Shown one piece after another: positions 1-9,826 of a stretch of 64,000 bases of DNA; within the stretch, counting starts at the first letter, position 1, and each line of letters starts with the position of its first letter. A program made the translations under genes and the position numbers. The DNA lies in assembly GCA_949130485.1 (NCBI GenBank), contig OX422200.1, positions 723,604 to 787,603 of the forward strand, in the 5' to 3' direction. The DNA is from Agelas oroides (Eukaryota > Porifera > Demospongiae > Agelasida > Agelasidae). The notes beneath the pieces are model-generated. The model was not told where the DNA came from and did not search any database. It saw only the letters and a list, made by a program, of their open reading frames with translations.

Positions 1-589
1 TACATCGCTGTAAACAAATCGGAGGTTGATTTAACCCAAGACTCAGCTGTAGATTGGTCTCATACCAGATCCAGACTTTGGCTTACTTTCCACCTCTTGT
101 GTGTGTGCCATCGTTTAGGTGATATCCCTTGTCTGCTCAAGATTGCAAATGAGATTCATTAATTGCATGCTTGTGTCAGACTAGTGGTTACACTCTGGCT
201 ATATTCAGAGCTTGGGTAGCTAATATTCATGGTGGTTAACTGACTCACTGTGTACTGTTACATTCTCCAGTAATAAGTATTCATACTTTATTAGAACCAA
301 AAAGGAATGTAGCCATGGTAAAATGTGCTATTCTAGCCCTATTAAAGCCACCATTAACACTGCAAAAACAAGTTGGTTGTTTTAACCACAGAGTGGTTAC
401 CCTGGTTGCAGACAAACTGGAGAGACAGTGGTTACGAGAGGTTTACTTTGGTATGGAAGACTGATTGCATAAGGTGCAACTGAGGTGGTTCATTTTATCA
501 ACCTCCAATGTTTCCCAATGTACCACCAGAGTTCTCTCAAGTGACAGCTCCATGATGGTGACCAGGATTGGTCATCACATGATGCTGCA

Positions 590-638
590 TAGCCTTGTAC
601 CCAGGCCGTTCATTGAACGGCCTGGGAACAAGGCTATA
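590..638. mobile_element. Foldback (TAGCC) hairpin element
   Basis: A near-perfect palindrome starts TAGCCTTGTACCCAGGC and ends in its inverse. It is flanked by GATGCTGCA on the left and GATGCCGCA on the right, an imperfect 9-bp target duplication. It belongs to the hairpin family found throughout this window. Confidence 0.6.
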
Positions 639-659
639 GATGCCGCATTGAATGGGAAT

Positions 660-846
660 GGTGCGAAAAATGACAATGGTACAGGTGTACAAACAGGAGA
701 CCTACACAGACGCATGTACAGTGGACATGGCAGCTCTGGAGAAGAGATTACAGAATTACATTGATGAGAAGTTTGTTCAGTTACAGAGACAGATAGATGA
801 GCGGTTTGAGGAACTCATGAAAATGGTTTTAGGTAAGAGAATGTGA
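660..846 (+). CDS. 3' end of a plus-strand gene with coiled-coil tail (partial)
   Basis: The open frame contains a heptad-like amphipathic stretch (ALEKRLQNYIDEKFVQ, then QRQIDERFEELMKMV) and reaches a stop at 844-846. I read it as the last coding exon of a gene whose upstream part is at or beyond the left edge. The exon start is uncertain: AG acceptors are possible near 720 or 732. A GT at 835 (TTTTAG|GTAAGA) also looks like a 5' splice site, so the frame could instead splice out there. I do not recognise the family. The alternating Leu/Ile and charged residues support a coiled coil. Nothing else is recognisable in 1-590. Confidence 0.35.
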
Positions 847-905
847 TATACACTTATTGTTGTCAATGGTGGTGTACATCCATGATATAAAAAACATGCT
901 TGTGT

Positions 906-955
906 AGCCAGACTCTTGCTGGAAAGAGTCTAGCTATGCAAGAAAGAGTCTGGCT
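906..955. repeat. Short inverted repeat
   Basis: AGCCAGACTCTT at the left is mirrored by AAGAGTCTGGCT at the right, with an internal partial direct repeat of AAGAGTCTRGCTATGC. It is another small foldback unit, distinct in sequence from the TAGCCTCG family. Confidence 0.5.
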
Positions 956-1048
956 ATGCGAGACTAACTGGTGCCATGGAGTAGTTGGTTACTTGTACAA
1001 AATGGAAAATCATACAGAAAAAATTACACGCTATATTCAGGATATGTG

Positions 1049-3796
1049 CTAATAATGCTTGTGCATGGATAAAGAATTGGGTAAAGAGGTAAATGATTTG
1101 ATGAGTTTGTCGGGAATTTCCTTGCATTCCAAAATCTTCAGGGGTGGCATATCTGATCTTAATCGGTACATATTGGTTCTAAGTATGCATTCATGTTCTG
1201 TTTTACAACGCTGTGGCTCTAATTGGAGTTTCTGCAACCTTGAGTGAACGTTAGCAGTGCATAAAATCTCAAGAAAGGAAGAAAATGCTTTAGAAGAAAA
1301 TGGGTTGTTGGGAATGCATAAGCAAGTAATACTTTCATTGTCATGGAGTACACTCCCAAGGTGTTGCAGCCCACCATCACTGATGTTGCAATTATTCATC
1401 AATAATTCCATCAATGTCCTGCTGAGTTTCAGAGATTGCCCTAACAAAGACATTACTGATGAGCTGCCAATGTCATTGTTGGTGAGATCAAGAGTTTGAA
1501 GGTTGCCAAATGCAATAAGTAGTATGAGGTGGTAGGTGTGCTTGTAGCTCACACATGCCTGCAGACAAATACATCTACATCTTGTAGATCTACACAGTCC
1601 TTTAGTTAGATATGTCAGAGATGCAGTTGCATTAAATCCATACGAGATCCAACCCCCAAAGCTTAACCCCCAAAGTATTGGTGCTTGACTCATTGTTTCA
1701 CTGATACATTCCACACCACGATGACTGCAATCACTGCCGGTCAACATTAAGATAATTCCCTTTGCATCTTTGGCCATGCACCCTTTGCTTAACTCTTTCA
1801 TAAGCACTTCAATCCCAGTGTCACCAACATGACAAGTTTCAAGCCCAATGCCGCAAACTTTGTCTAGGTGTTTGTTTGCAAAGAAGTAACCAAGTGATAT
1901 ACAATCCATAGGGTCCAAAGCCAATCCTGAAAATGATACATAAGAGTCTGCAGAATCTGATACATTTATAAAGTTCACCAACCTACAAATGTCTTTGTTT
2001 TGTGATTCATAGATGCAGTTCATGAGAGCCAGTAGTGGCTTGCGACTGTCGGAAGATTCAGAGTCAGGATTCTGAGTCATGCTAGCCATAACTGACTCAA
2101 TGTCCAAGGCCTTCTTAGTAACCTCTGTAAGGATGCTGCAGACACTAGAATTGGAAAGCTTGGTAAGTCCAGCATAAAATGGCAACACTAAGCTAAGAGG
2201 TTTGTTGTGTAGAATTTGACTAACCTCTTTGGACTGCTCTTCACTGGTGAGTTTTGAAATGTGGTAGGCTGCAAGAAATTCCTGAACTGCATAGTGCAGG
2301 AAAGTGTAGCTGTGTTGCGGTCCACGCTCTGTCAGCTGCCTAGGGGCTTGCAATAGGCCTAACGTGTCTAGTGGAGGATCAATACTTAATGCCTTGAGGT
2401 CCTTAAGGACAAACTGTGTCTTGCTTTCAATAACCCCATGAAACGCAAGAGTACACACTGACTTAAACATTCTCACAACACTTTCAGGCATATCTTCAAA
2501 CTCATCAATTTCCACCAGACCGTGGGTTGTACGCAGTCGCATGTGTCTCAGTAGCAGGTTTAAGGCCAGGGCATAGAACAATCCTGTCTGGGTAGAAGGC
2601 AGTTTGGAGCAAGGTGTTTGTAACTGGAGAAGGTAGAGAACAATGGCAGCATTGATGGGGAGATTGCAGAGACCTAGTAGACATGGGTTTATCCGAAAAG
2701 CTTCATCTAGCTCCTTCTTGGCAGCATCATGGTGACCTAGACTTGCAACAGCAAACTGCGCTACTTTAGCCCTATTAAAGCCACCAACGACTACCCTCGC
2801 AGTCAGAAGAGGGTAAAGTAATCCAGCAGCAACAGGTCGAGAAGTGGTAATAATGCTGCAGTGAGGCAGTGCTTTTGCTGAATCTCCAGATATGAACCTG
2901 TGGACATATGAACCCTTTCGCTGTACAGAAGGGGGAGCTTCATCCCAGGCATCAAGTAGAAAACACACGCCCTTGCCAGATAGCCTCGCTACATTGTTAG
3001 CTACAACCTCTCTCATCTCACTGCTTTCATGTGGAATAAGATCTGCTAGAGACCTTGCAGAGTGAAGAGAAGGATCATCAAGTGAGAGACGAATGAGAAG
3101 GTTAATATTTGGAAAGAGTCTACTACCAGCTGCCCACTCACGACATGCATGCCATATCAAAGTTGTCTTACCACACCCAGCTGGTCCCTCAACCAGGATG
3201 ACTTTTCTCTTACAGTCAGACTTTCTAGTCTTGAATAACTCACCAAGCACCACCTTTTTCCGTGGGCCTTTATCTGGTTCATTTGGTTGCTTAGGTTGTG
3301 GTGGAACTTCAGTGAGTGGGAGATCAATGTATGTTTCTGCGACTGCTTCTGGCCAACCAAGGCAAGAAGGGTGGGGTGACTCAGTGTAGCAGCTAACTAA
3401 ATACTCTCGATACTCTGCTAGAATGCCGGTGCTGAAAGCTGACTCCGCATTTGAGCTTGATGCCACTAGAAGCTGCTTCACCTTTTCTGCCAGATCAGCC
3501 TGTTTAACTTTACAAAACACAACAATGAGTCGGCGATAGGTGGCACTACTTCCAAACTTTCTCTTCCACCTTCTAAGAGCCTCCAGTTTCTGTAGCCCAT
3601 AGTTATTTTTGTCATCATGTTTGATTTCTTCCTCTTCAGCCTCAGCATCCTCTCCGAGAAGGTCTGGCATGTATAGTTCCCATGTTTTCATTTGACGAGC
3701 TATTTCTGCTATGTGCTCCTCACTTACTTGTGAGTCCAAACTTTCTTTTGAAAGACCTTGAAGGATCTCTGCTGCTGTAACTTCCTTGCTCATCAT
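1049..3796 (-). CDS. Death-NACHT-LRR (NLR-type) innate sensor 1
   Basis: Intronless gene of about 915 aa. The first ~110 residues form a Death-fold domain (helices around EILQGLSKESLDS, WELYMPDLLG, EALRRWKRKFGSSATYRRLIVVF). A NACHT NTPase follows, with Walker A GPAGCGKTT near residue 205, Walker B FLLDAWDE near 280 and the TTSRP sensor motif near 318. The winged-helix/linker region runs to about residue 600. The C-terminus has two or three ribonuclease-inhibitor-like LRRs (LDLTNNDIGSSS, NNCNISDGGLQHLG). NLRs with Death-fold effectors act as cytosolic pattern sensors that oligomerise on activation; the ligand here is unknown. The longest frame begins at a GTG (3820), but ATGs at 3796 and 3793 give an N-terminus that aligns with the neighbouring paralogue, so I chose 3796. 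Confidence 0.88.
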   Translation of the reverse strand: MMSKEVTAAEILQGLSKESLDSQVSEEHIAEIARQMKTWELYMPDLLGEDAEAEEEEIKHDDKNNYGLQKLEALRRWKRKFGSSATYRRLIVVFCKVKQADLAEKVKQLLVASSSNAESAFSTGILAEYREYLVSCYTESPHPSCLGWPEAVAETYIDLPLTEVPPQPKQPNEPDKGPRKKVVLGELFKTRKSDCKRKVILVEGPAGCGKTTLIWHACREWAAGSRLFPNINLLIRLSLDDPSLHSARSLADLIPHESSEMREVVANNVARLSGKGVCFLLDAWDEAPPSVQRKGSYVHRFISGDSAKALPHCSIITTSRPVAAGLLYPLLTARVVVGGFNRAKVAQFAVASLGHHDAAKKELDEAFRINPCLLGLCNLPINAAIVLYLLQLQTPCSKLPSTQTGLFYALALNLLLRHMRLRTTHGLVEIDEFEDMPESVVRMFKSVCTLAFHGVIESKTQFVLKDLKALSIDPPLDTLGLLQAPRQLTERGPQHSYTFLHYAVQEFLAAYHISKLTSEEQSKEVSQILHNKPLSLVLPFYAGLTKLSNSSVCSILTEVTKKALDIESVMASMTQNPDSESSDSRKPLLALMNCIYESQNKDICRLVNFINVSDSADSYVSFSGLALDPMDCISLGYFFANKHLDKVCGIGLETCHVGDTGIEVLMKELSKGCMAKDAKGIILMLTGSDCSHRGVECISETMSQAPILWGLSFGGWISYGFNATASLTYLTKGLCRSTRCRCICLQACVSYKHTYHLILLIAFGNLQTLDLTNNDIGSSSVMSLLGQSLKLSRTLMELLMNNCNISDGGLQHLGSVLHDNESITCLCIPNNPFSSKAFSSFLEILCTANVHSRLQKLQLEPQRCKTEHECILRTNMYRLRSDMPPLKILECKEIPDKLIKSFTSLPNSLSMHKHY

Positions 3797-3820
3797 GGTG
3801 CAGCTACATGACTGAGTCAC

Positions 3821-4083
3821 ACCTGAAGGCCTAGGAGGATATAAACAGTCAAGTGCTTATGCACTCACTTCTGTACTCTGAAGGTACTGCTCAAACTTCT
3901 TTATTTTACAAGCCACACTCGAGGCACACAACCAACGTTCTAAGTTACTGTAAACAGGATGTAGCTATGATGTCACTGTCCCTATCTGCGCGCGCGCGTG
4001 CGCGTGTGTGCATGTGAACATAGATAATAGAAGCATAGTATGCTCTATTATCTATGATGTGAACAATGCTATGAAAACGTTGT
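3821..4083. other. Intergenic upstream region of NLR 1
   Basis: Presumed promoter and 5'UTR of the minus-strand NLR gene. It contains a short alternating purine-pyrimidine run (GCGCGCGCGTGCGCGTGTG) near 3990 and a small inverted repeat around TAGATAATAGA/TCTATTATCTA at 4021-4055. No gene is seen. Confidence 0.4.
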
Positions 4084-4178
4084 TAGCCTCGTTCCCAGGC
4101 TCCACAGCTCCGGAACGCGAAATTGAAGTTGTGCATGCGTGTACATTTCGCGTTCCGGAGAGCCTGGGAACGAGGCTA
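4084..4178. mobile_element. Foldback (TAGCC) hairpin element, 'CCGGAACGCGAA' subtype
   Basis: It begins TAGCCTCGTTCCCAGGC and ends GCCTGGGAACGAGGCTA. The internal arms CTCCGGAACGCGAA and TTCGCGTTCCGGAG also pair. The same interior occurs at 56552-56639, and a decayed form at 34551-34757. No clear target duplication is visible. Confidence 0.7.
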
Positions 4179-4188
4179 TAACTAGCTT

Positions 4189-4249
4189 AGTCTCGTTCCC
4201 AGACCGCATTTTTCGCTCCCGCTCCGCAAAGTAGTCTGGGCATGAGACT
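4189..4249. mobile_element. Decayed foldback hairpin (AGTCTCGTTCCCAGA type)
   Basis: AGTCTCGTTCCCAGAC at the left is mirrored by GTCTGGGCATGAGACT at the right. It lies 10 bp from the previous hairpin and is a variant of the same family with TAGTCTCG ends. Confidence 0.5.
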
Positions 4250-4290
4250 TGCATGAGTAGATGTTGCATGGTAAGTCATCAAGGACAATG

Positions 4291-4475
4291 TGGTTCAGTG
4301 GGTTTCTGGAACCTCCAAAAGCGTGAGATCAACATAGGCTGACGTACCAGAGAATGGCTCAGAATCCTGACTCTGAGTCTTCTGACAGCCGTAGGTTGTT
4401 TCTGGCTCTTGTGAACTGCATTTATGAATTGCAAAACAAAGACATTTGTAAGTTGGTGAACTTTCACCACACACT
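4291..4475. pseudogene. Rearranged NLR gene fragments with inversion junction
   Basis: 4291-4357 matches, in minus orientation, the NLR-2 segment that encodes FSGTSAYIDLTLLEVPE (plus-strand copy at 7297-7365). From about 4351 the match switches to the opposite strand and to a different region: on the plus strand it reads QNPDSESSDSR, then ALVNCIYE and NKDICKLVNF, which lie in the middle of the intact NLR proteins. The two blocks share AGAGAA at the junction. This is a fragment created by inversion or template switching, not a gene. Confidence 0.65.
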
Positions 4476-4867
4476 TTTCGATTGAGTTTCAACCCTATGG
4501 ATTTTATGTCACTTGCATATTTTGCTAATTTTCGATCCTCCTCCCTCCACAATAAAAATGACATCATGTGCTCTTGCAACATCATAACAGAGGTAGTATA
4601 CATTATGTACCTATGTAGTCTATATTATCTCTAATTATAATTATAGCTCTGTAAATGGATTAACTTCTCATCAATGTACATTGAAACTATTGGACAGTTC
4701 TTCAAAGCACCTTGTATAACATGTCGTGTAAGTCATGCACTCACTTGTACTGGCCATTGTCAGTTTTCTTATTTCTACGTAGCACCATCCAGTTGTAATG
4801 ACCCAATCAGCCCCCACCTTCAGGAGGGGCTGGGAGCAGCTATCATTTGAGAGAGTTCTTTGTGTGT

Positions 4868-4915
4868 AGGTGTTTGATGCGTGATGAAAGTTCACCAACT
4901 TACAAATGTCTTTAA
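4868..4915 (-). pseudogene. Second NLR fragment, inverted relative to 4439-4471
   Basis: The minus strand encodes KDICKLVNFHH, as in NLR 2 and in the plus-strand fragment at 4439-4471. The two copies are inverted about 400 bp apart, so this patch can fold back on itself. The interval 4480-4867 holds no recognisable gene. Confidence 0.5.
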
Positions 4916-5039
4916 TTGTCTATTAGAAAATATGATTGTGGATGTGGCATTTGGTTATGAACTAATGATAGATAGGAGAACATGACAGACTTGAAGTGGA
5001 ATACGAGGGCGCTAACTTTATAAAATCAACACTGTATAT

Positions 5040-7787
5040 TCAGTATTTGTGTAAATGCTTATAGGTGGATAAACCTTTAGGCAAAGAAAAAAAAGACTTG
5101 ACAGGTTCAGATGGGACTTTTATGTATTCTGTAACCATCAATTCATATGATGGTGATCGGTACATGTTGATTCTTTGGACTATGCTACTGTGTTCTGGTG
5201 TTAGTGGTTTACATCGCTGTGACTCCAATCGAAGATACAGCAACCTTGAGTGGACAGTGCATAACGTCTTTAGAAAGAAGGTCAACGCTTTAGAAGAGAA
5301 TGGGTTGTCAGCAATGGATAAACGAAGAATAGTTTCATGGTCTTGAAGTACACTCCCAAGGTGTTGCAACCCACCATCACTGATGTTACATTCATTCATT
5401 TGTAAAACCACCAACGTTCTGCTGTGTTTCAGAGATTGTGCTAGCAAAGACATTACTGATGGTCTACCAATGTCATTGTTGGTAAAATCAAGAGCCTGAA
5501 GGCAACTGAATGCAATAAGTAGTACAATGTGGTACGTCTGTTTGTAATTCACAGATTTGTGAACGGCAAGATGTTCAATTTTTGCAGACCTCCTGCACGT
5601 CCCTTCAACTAAATATTTACAAGATGTAGTTGCATCAACTCTGTGTCGAATCCACCCCACAAAGCATAATCCCTGAAGTATTGGTGCTTGACTCATCGCT
5701 TCACTGATACATTTCACACCAAGATGACTACAATCCTTACCACTCAAAAATAGTTCAATCCCCTTTGCCTCTTTGGGCCTGCACCCCTGGCTTAGCTCTT
5801 GCATAAACACTTCAACCCCTATGTCACCAACACGACAATGATTAAGACCTACTTCGCATATTTTGTCTAGCTGTTTGTTTGCAAAGAAGTAACCAATGGA
5901 CATGCAATCCATAGGGTCCAAACCCAATCCTGTAAATGATACACAGAATCGGGGATTTGAAGGTGCACAATGAAAGTTCACCAACTTACAAATATCTTTG
6001 TTTTCTGATTCGTAGATGCAGTTGGTGAGAGCCAGTAGTGATCTTCGGCTATCAGAAGACTCTGAGTCAGGATTCTGAACCATTCTCTTTGTAAGTGACT
6101 GAAAGTCTAGAGGGATCTTAGTAACTTTCATAAGGATACTGCAGACACTAGAATTGGAAAGCTTGGTAAGTCCAGCATAGAATGGCAACACTGGGCTAAG
6201 TGGGTTGTTGTGTAGAATTTGACCGATCTGTTTGGACTGCTCTCCACTACTGAGTTTTGAAATGTGGTAGGCTGCAAGAAATTCCTGAACTACGTAGTGT
6301 AGAAAGCTGTATCTGTGCAGTGGTCCAAAACCTGTTAACTGTTGGTGTACCTGCAGAAGGCCTAAGGTTTCTAGGGTTTTGTGTGAAGATGTACCTACCA
6401 CCTTCAGCTCTTCCTGTCCAAAGATACTTCTGCCCTCCATCACCCCATGGAATGCCAGGGAACATACCTGCCTGAGCTTGCTATGTATGTCTGCAGGCAA
6501 GCCATCAAAACTAGGGACTCCCTGCAAGCCATGTTCTGTTCGTAACTGCATGTGCCTCATAAGTATATGTCTTACTAAAGCTGAGAAGAGTTCTGTTCGA
6601 GTTGAGGGCAACTTATGGTTAAATAAATGGAAGAGATGGATTACAATTGCTGCGTTGATGGGAAGATTACACAACCCAACTAAACGTGAATTCTTTTGAA
6701 AAGCTTCAAGCAATTCTTCTCTAGATTCACCAGTACCACCCAAGTTAGCGTCTATGAATGTTTCTATCTCACTGTAACCAAACCGCCTAACAATCAACCT
6801 GGCAGTGAGAAGGGGGTACAGTGGAAGTGCACCTACTGGCCGAGAAGTTACAACAATGTTGCAATGAGGAAGCATTTTCCCTGAAGTACCAGCAATGAAG
6901 CAATATAGGTAGGTGTTGACTTGCTGATACCTGTGTGGCACTTCATCCCATGAATCAAAGAGAAAGCAGACTCCCTTTCCACACTGATCGGCAATGGCTC
7001 TAGCTACAGCCTCTCTCATTTCACTACTAGGGTGTGGGATGATGTCCGCTAAACATTTGGCTGAATGGAAGGTTGGATCTTTCAATGAGATATGAATGAG
7101 GAGGTTGACTTCTGGAAAGAGTCTACCAGCTGCCCACTCACGACAAGCATGCCACATCAAAGTTGTCTTACCACACCCAGCTGGTCCCTCGATCAGGATG
7201 ACTTTCCTCTTTGCTTTCTGCTGACCAGCACTGAACAGCTCACTAAGCTGCAGGGCTTTCGGCAATGGGAATAGGCTCAGTTGAGCAAGCGCAAGCTTCA
7301 GTGGGTTTTCTGGAACCTCCAGAAGTGTGAGGTCAATGTAGGCTGATGTACCAGAGAAAGGCCACTGAGTGTGTGATGTGTGTGGTGTTTCTACGTAACA
7401 ATCCACAAGATACTTTCGGAATGTGTCTAGAACACCAATAGTGGTGGGTTGTTTCTTCAGCTTGGGAAGCAAGAGCTGTTTGACTTTCTCTGCCAGCTCA
7501 GTGTTATGAAGGCAAAACACTATAATGAGTTGGCGATATGTTGCTGCACTTCCCTGTTTTGTCTTCCATTTTCGCAGAACCTCTCGCTTTTGTATCCTAT
7601 ACCTGTTTGGATTGTCCCTTCGAATTTCCTCCTCTTCAGCTTCTGTCAGACCAAGGTAGGGCACATACTGCTCCCAGTTTATGATCTCGGAGGCCAACTC
7701 AGCAATATGGAGGTCACTAACAGGAGAATCAAGGACCTCTTGTGGGAGTTCACGAATGATATCTGCAGCTCTCACTCTCGTAGCCAT
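5040..7787 (-). CDS. Death-NACHT-LRR (NLR-type) innate sensor 2
   Basis: Intronless paralogue of the gene at 1049-3796, 915 aa, starting MATRVRAADI. The Death-fold domain covers roughly residues 1-105. The NACHT domain has Walker A GPAGCGKTT at 201-209, Walker B FLFDSWDE at about 275-282 and a VTSRP motif near 313. LRR-like repeats lie toward the C-terminus (LDFTNNDIGRPS, NECNISDGGLQHLG). Same strand and layout as NLR 1, so the pair is a local tandem duplication that has diverged substantially, most strongly in the linker after the Death domain and in the LRR tail. Role by family: cytosolic recognition receptor with Death-domain signalling. The ligand cannot be inferred. Confidence 0.88.
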   Translation of the reverse strand: MATRVRAADIIRELPQEVLDSPVSDLHIAELASEIINWEQYVPYLGLTEAEEEEIRRDNPNRYRIQKREVLRKWKTKQGSAATYRQLIIVFCLHNTELAEKVKQLLLPKLKKQPTTIGVLDTFRKYLVDCYVETPHTSHTQWPFSGTSAYIDLTLLEVPENPLKLALAQLSLFPLPKALQLSELFSAGQQKAKRKVILIEGPAGCGKTTLMWHACREWAAGRLFPEVNLLIHISLKDPTFHSAKCLADIIPHPSSEMREAVARAIADQCGKGVCFLFDSWDEVPHRYQQVNTYLYCFIAGTSGKMLPHCNIVVTSRPVGALPLYPLLTARLIVRRFGYSEIETFIDANLGGTGESREELLEAFQKNSRLVGLCNLPINAAIVIHLFHLFNHKLPSTRTELFSALVRHILMRHMQLRTEHGLQGVPSFDGLPADIHSKLRQVCSLAFHGVMEGRSIFGQEELKVVGTSSHKTLETLGLLQVHQQLTGFGPLHRYSFLHYVVQEFLAAYHISKLSSGEQSKQIGQILHNNPLSPVLPFYAGLTKLSNSSVCSILMKVTKIPLDFQSLTKRMVQNPDSESSDSRRSLLALTNCIYESENKDICKLVNFHCAPSNPRFCVSFTGLGLDPMDCMSIGYFFANKQLDKICEVGLNHCRVGDIGVEVFMQELSQGCRPKEAKGIELFLSGKDCSHLGVKCISEAMSQAPILQGLCFVGWIRHRVDATTSCKYLVEGTCRRSAKIEHLAVHKSVNYKQTYHIVLLIAFSCLQALDFTNNDIGRPSVMSLLAQSLKHSRTLVVLQMNECNISDGGLQHLGSVLQDHETILRLSIADNPFSSKALTFFLKTLCTVHSRLLYLRLESQRCKPLTPEHSSIVQRINMYRSPSYELMVTEYIKVPSEPVKSFFSLPKGLSTYKHLHKY

Positions 7788-8116
7788 CTTTGCTAGCGCT
7801 GCCAGACCTGTTTACAGACTACACAGTGCGACATATACATGTGACTAGCTGGTCGCATGATGATCACGTGAATAAGCTAGTGCCACACCCTCTGGACAAG
7901 ACAAAGCCTGAAGCTCCTCAACCCACATGGCTACTGAACTGAGCCAAGGTCAATATTAAAATCAGCAAGTCAGCCATTATTCTCGTACCCAGGCACACAT
8001 TTGTCTGGGAATGAGACTACTGTAGTTGGCCATTGTCTGATCATAACCACATACACTCAACTGGCCCCTTAACCCTAATACACACACTGTACATAAATGT
8101 AAGACGATAATGGACT
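7788..8116. other. Intergenic region between NLR 2 and the UBTD gene
   Basis: Upstream region of NLR 2 and 3' flank of the ubiquitin-like gene. A decayed short hairpin lies at about 7980-8021 (TTCTCGTACCCAGGC against GTCTGGGAATGAGACTA). No gene is seen. Confidence 0.4.
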
Positions 8117-9826
8117 TCAAGTCACAATAGCTTGGATTACAAAACCTTTGGGAATGCCCAAATCCTTAATAAGAGTGCTATCATTCAGCACTCGTCCAGA
8201 GTACAACATTGTAATCTTCTTGTGGTCCACGCCGTGGTCGGTCTCCAGCCTCTTCTTCAGATCTCTCACTCTGTCTGTTGTCAACACTGTCACTTTGAGG
8301 TCCTTTCTCATAGTCGACAACCGCACCTTCATGGTCATCGGTGTCCCTCCAGTTTTCTGTCCATTCTCTTGTCTCTTGTGTGTAGACGAGGGAGGCGGTA
8401 TGTTGTACCCAGCCGTCACGCTACCTTGGAAGTTGGTAGGTTTGCTTAGACAGTACTTTGGAATAATATATCTGTTACCAAGTTCATCATATGCCTCTGT
8501 TAATTGACCTGTGTGAATCGTGTGAAGACAGAGCATTCAGAGATGAAGGAGTTACATGCTATATACAGTTCACATTCACAATAGAAAAGAGCTAGTGAAT
8601 AGAAACCATGTTCACATCTCACAGAAAACTGTGAACATTGTACGCTGCTCTTTTGTGCAGTGTCCTGTCAATTGTGAAATGGAAGTAACCCTCCAAACAC
8701 AATTCCTTTAAAGATTTTGTCCCTAACATGGGTATGACATTGTACCTTCCCCAGTTCTACGATGGAATATAGTGTATAGTGGATTTCTTTTGCGGGAGAA
8801 AATTTTCGTGAATTGCCGACATAACACAAAAGTTTTCACCTGCGAAATAATATGGTATAGCCTAATGAGTGCAGGAGGTATCAAAATGGTAGGTTCCACC
8901 CAGGCCTTCATTTAGTGAACCCCAAGTGAAGTCTTGCCCACCTGTAGGTAGTGAAATGTTAGCACCACTGAGAATGGCCTGAGCAAGGTCATAGTCCTCC
9001 TGCTCCGCCGCCTCCACTGCTGCTCTCAGAGCGTCCCAGATCTCCTTCCTCCCCTCGTAGGTCGGCTCAGTCTCCCAGAACGTGTCCCGCTTGCCTTGTA
9101 GCTGTCCCTCGGAGAGTGGTACCTCCGATGTCCATACAATTTGCTCTTGGAGGAGGGGCTGGTTCTGGCCTATAGTAACTGTGTACATGTGAGCAAGTGA
9201 GTGTGTACGTGTGAGGTGGGGGTTGGTAACCAGCACAAGACCTTGGGGGTCTGATTGTGTGGGGAGGTGGGGGGGTGTTGGTTGAAAGGCCTGACAAGCC
9301 TCACCTCTAGTCTCACAAGCCACACCCTTCACGGAAAGAGGTGTAGCTTGCAGGACTACCTCTTTCCCAGGCTCCCCTGTGCCACTTTGGGGTGCAGGGG
9401 GGAGCCTGGGAATGAGGCTAGGGTCTGACACAAACCTCTGAAGCATGAGATTTTACAACAATCTTGTGATTTCTGATCACTCAGCCATTGAGTTCTAAAT
9501 TGCAGAAATAGACCATGCAATCTGATTTCTACAGTACATGGACATCGACTTCTGATTTCTGAGTTGAGGTGGCAGGCAGACATGCTTGACCTATACAGAA
9601 GTTGGCCTGCTCTCCCTTGCTGGTTTGAAGGGATAATTATCTTTGAGTCGCGATGTCAGACTCAAGGGATGAAATCGTGTATGCTATGGTGCTGAAATTT
9701 GCACTAGTAGGCACCACACAAGCTGGCAATACAAGCGCCACAACCCCCCCTCTCACCGGGGTACCCTCCCTCTTCTGAGAGTACGAGTTGATCCACGCCC
9801 CTAGGATCGCCAAGACAGTTTCCCAT
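8117..9826 (-). CDS. UBTD: Ubiquitin domain-containing protein (UBTD1/UBTD2 orthologue)
   Basis: Three coding exons on the minus strand: 9826-9757, 9169-8942 and 8508-8117, joined in phase to give about 229 aa (vertebrate UBTDs are close to this). Exon 1 begins MGNC, a likely N-myristoylation signal as in the family. Exon 2 carries the UBTD N-terminal domain (GKRDTFWETEPTYEGRKEIW, then ALRAAVEAAEQEDYDLAQAI). Exon 3 joins as SLPTGQLTEAYDELGNRY and ends in a ubiquitin-like fold (MKVRLSTMRKDLKVTVL, IPKGFVIQAIV). There is no terminal diglycine, so it is not a conjugated modifier. Family role: adaptor for E2/E3 ubiquitin enzymes. The gene is divergently arranged with BRD8, with 183 bp between the two ATGs. 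Confidence 0.9.
8520..8935. other. UBTD intron 2
   Basis: Lies between exons 3 and 2 of the UBTD gene. AT-rich, with no ORF or repeat that I can support. Confidence 0.4.
9313..9356. mobile_element. Second-family hairpin (TAGTCTCACAAGCC)
   Basis: TAGTCTCACAAGCCACACCC is mirrored by a decayed GGTGTAGCTTGCAGGACTA. It sits inside UBTD intron 1. The same element occurs in clean form at 41483, 44241, 53933 and 57002. Flanks CCTCACCTC and CCTCTTTCC could be a decayed 9-bp duplication. Confidence 0.6.
9363..9420. mobile_element. Partial TAGCC-family hairpin
   Basis: CCCAGGCTCCCC at the left pairs with GGGGAGCCTGGGAATGAGGCTA at the right. The left terminus is truncated against the neighbouring hairpin. 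Confidence 0.45.

Noticed and set aside
1059-1499. Small plus-strand ORFs opposite the NLR genes (also 5065-5346 and 6257-7274)
   Set aside because: Antisense shadows of conserved NLR coding sequence.
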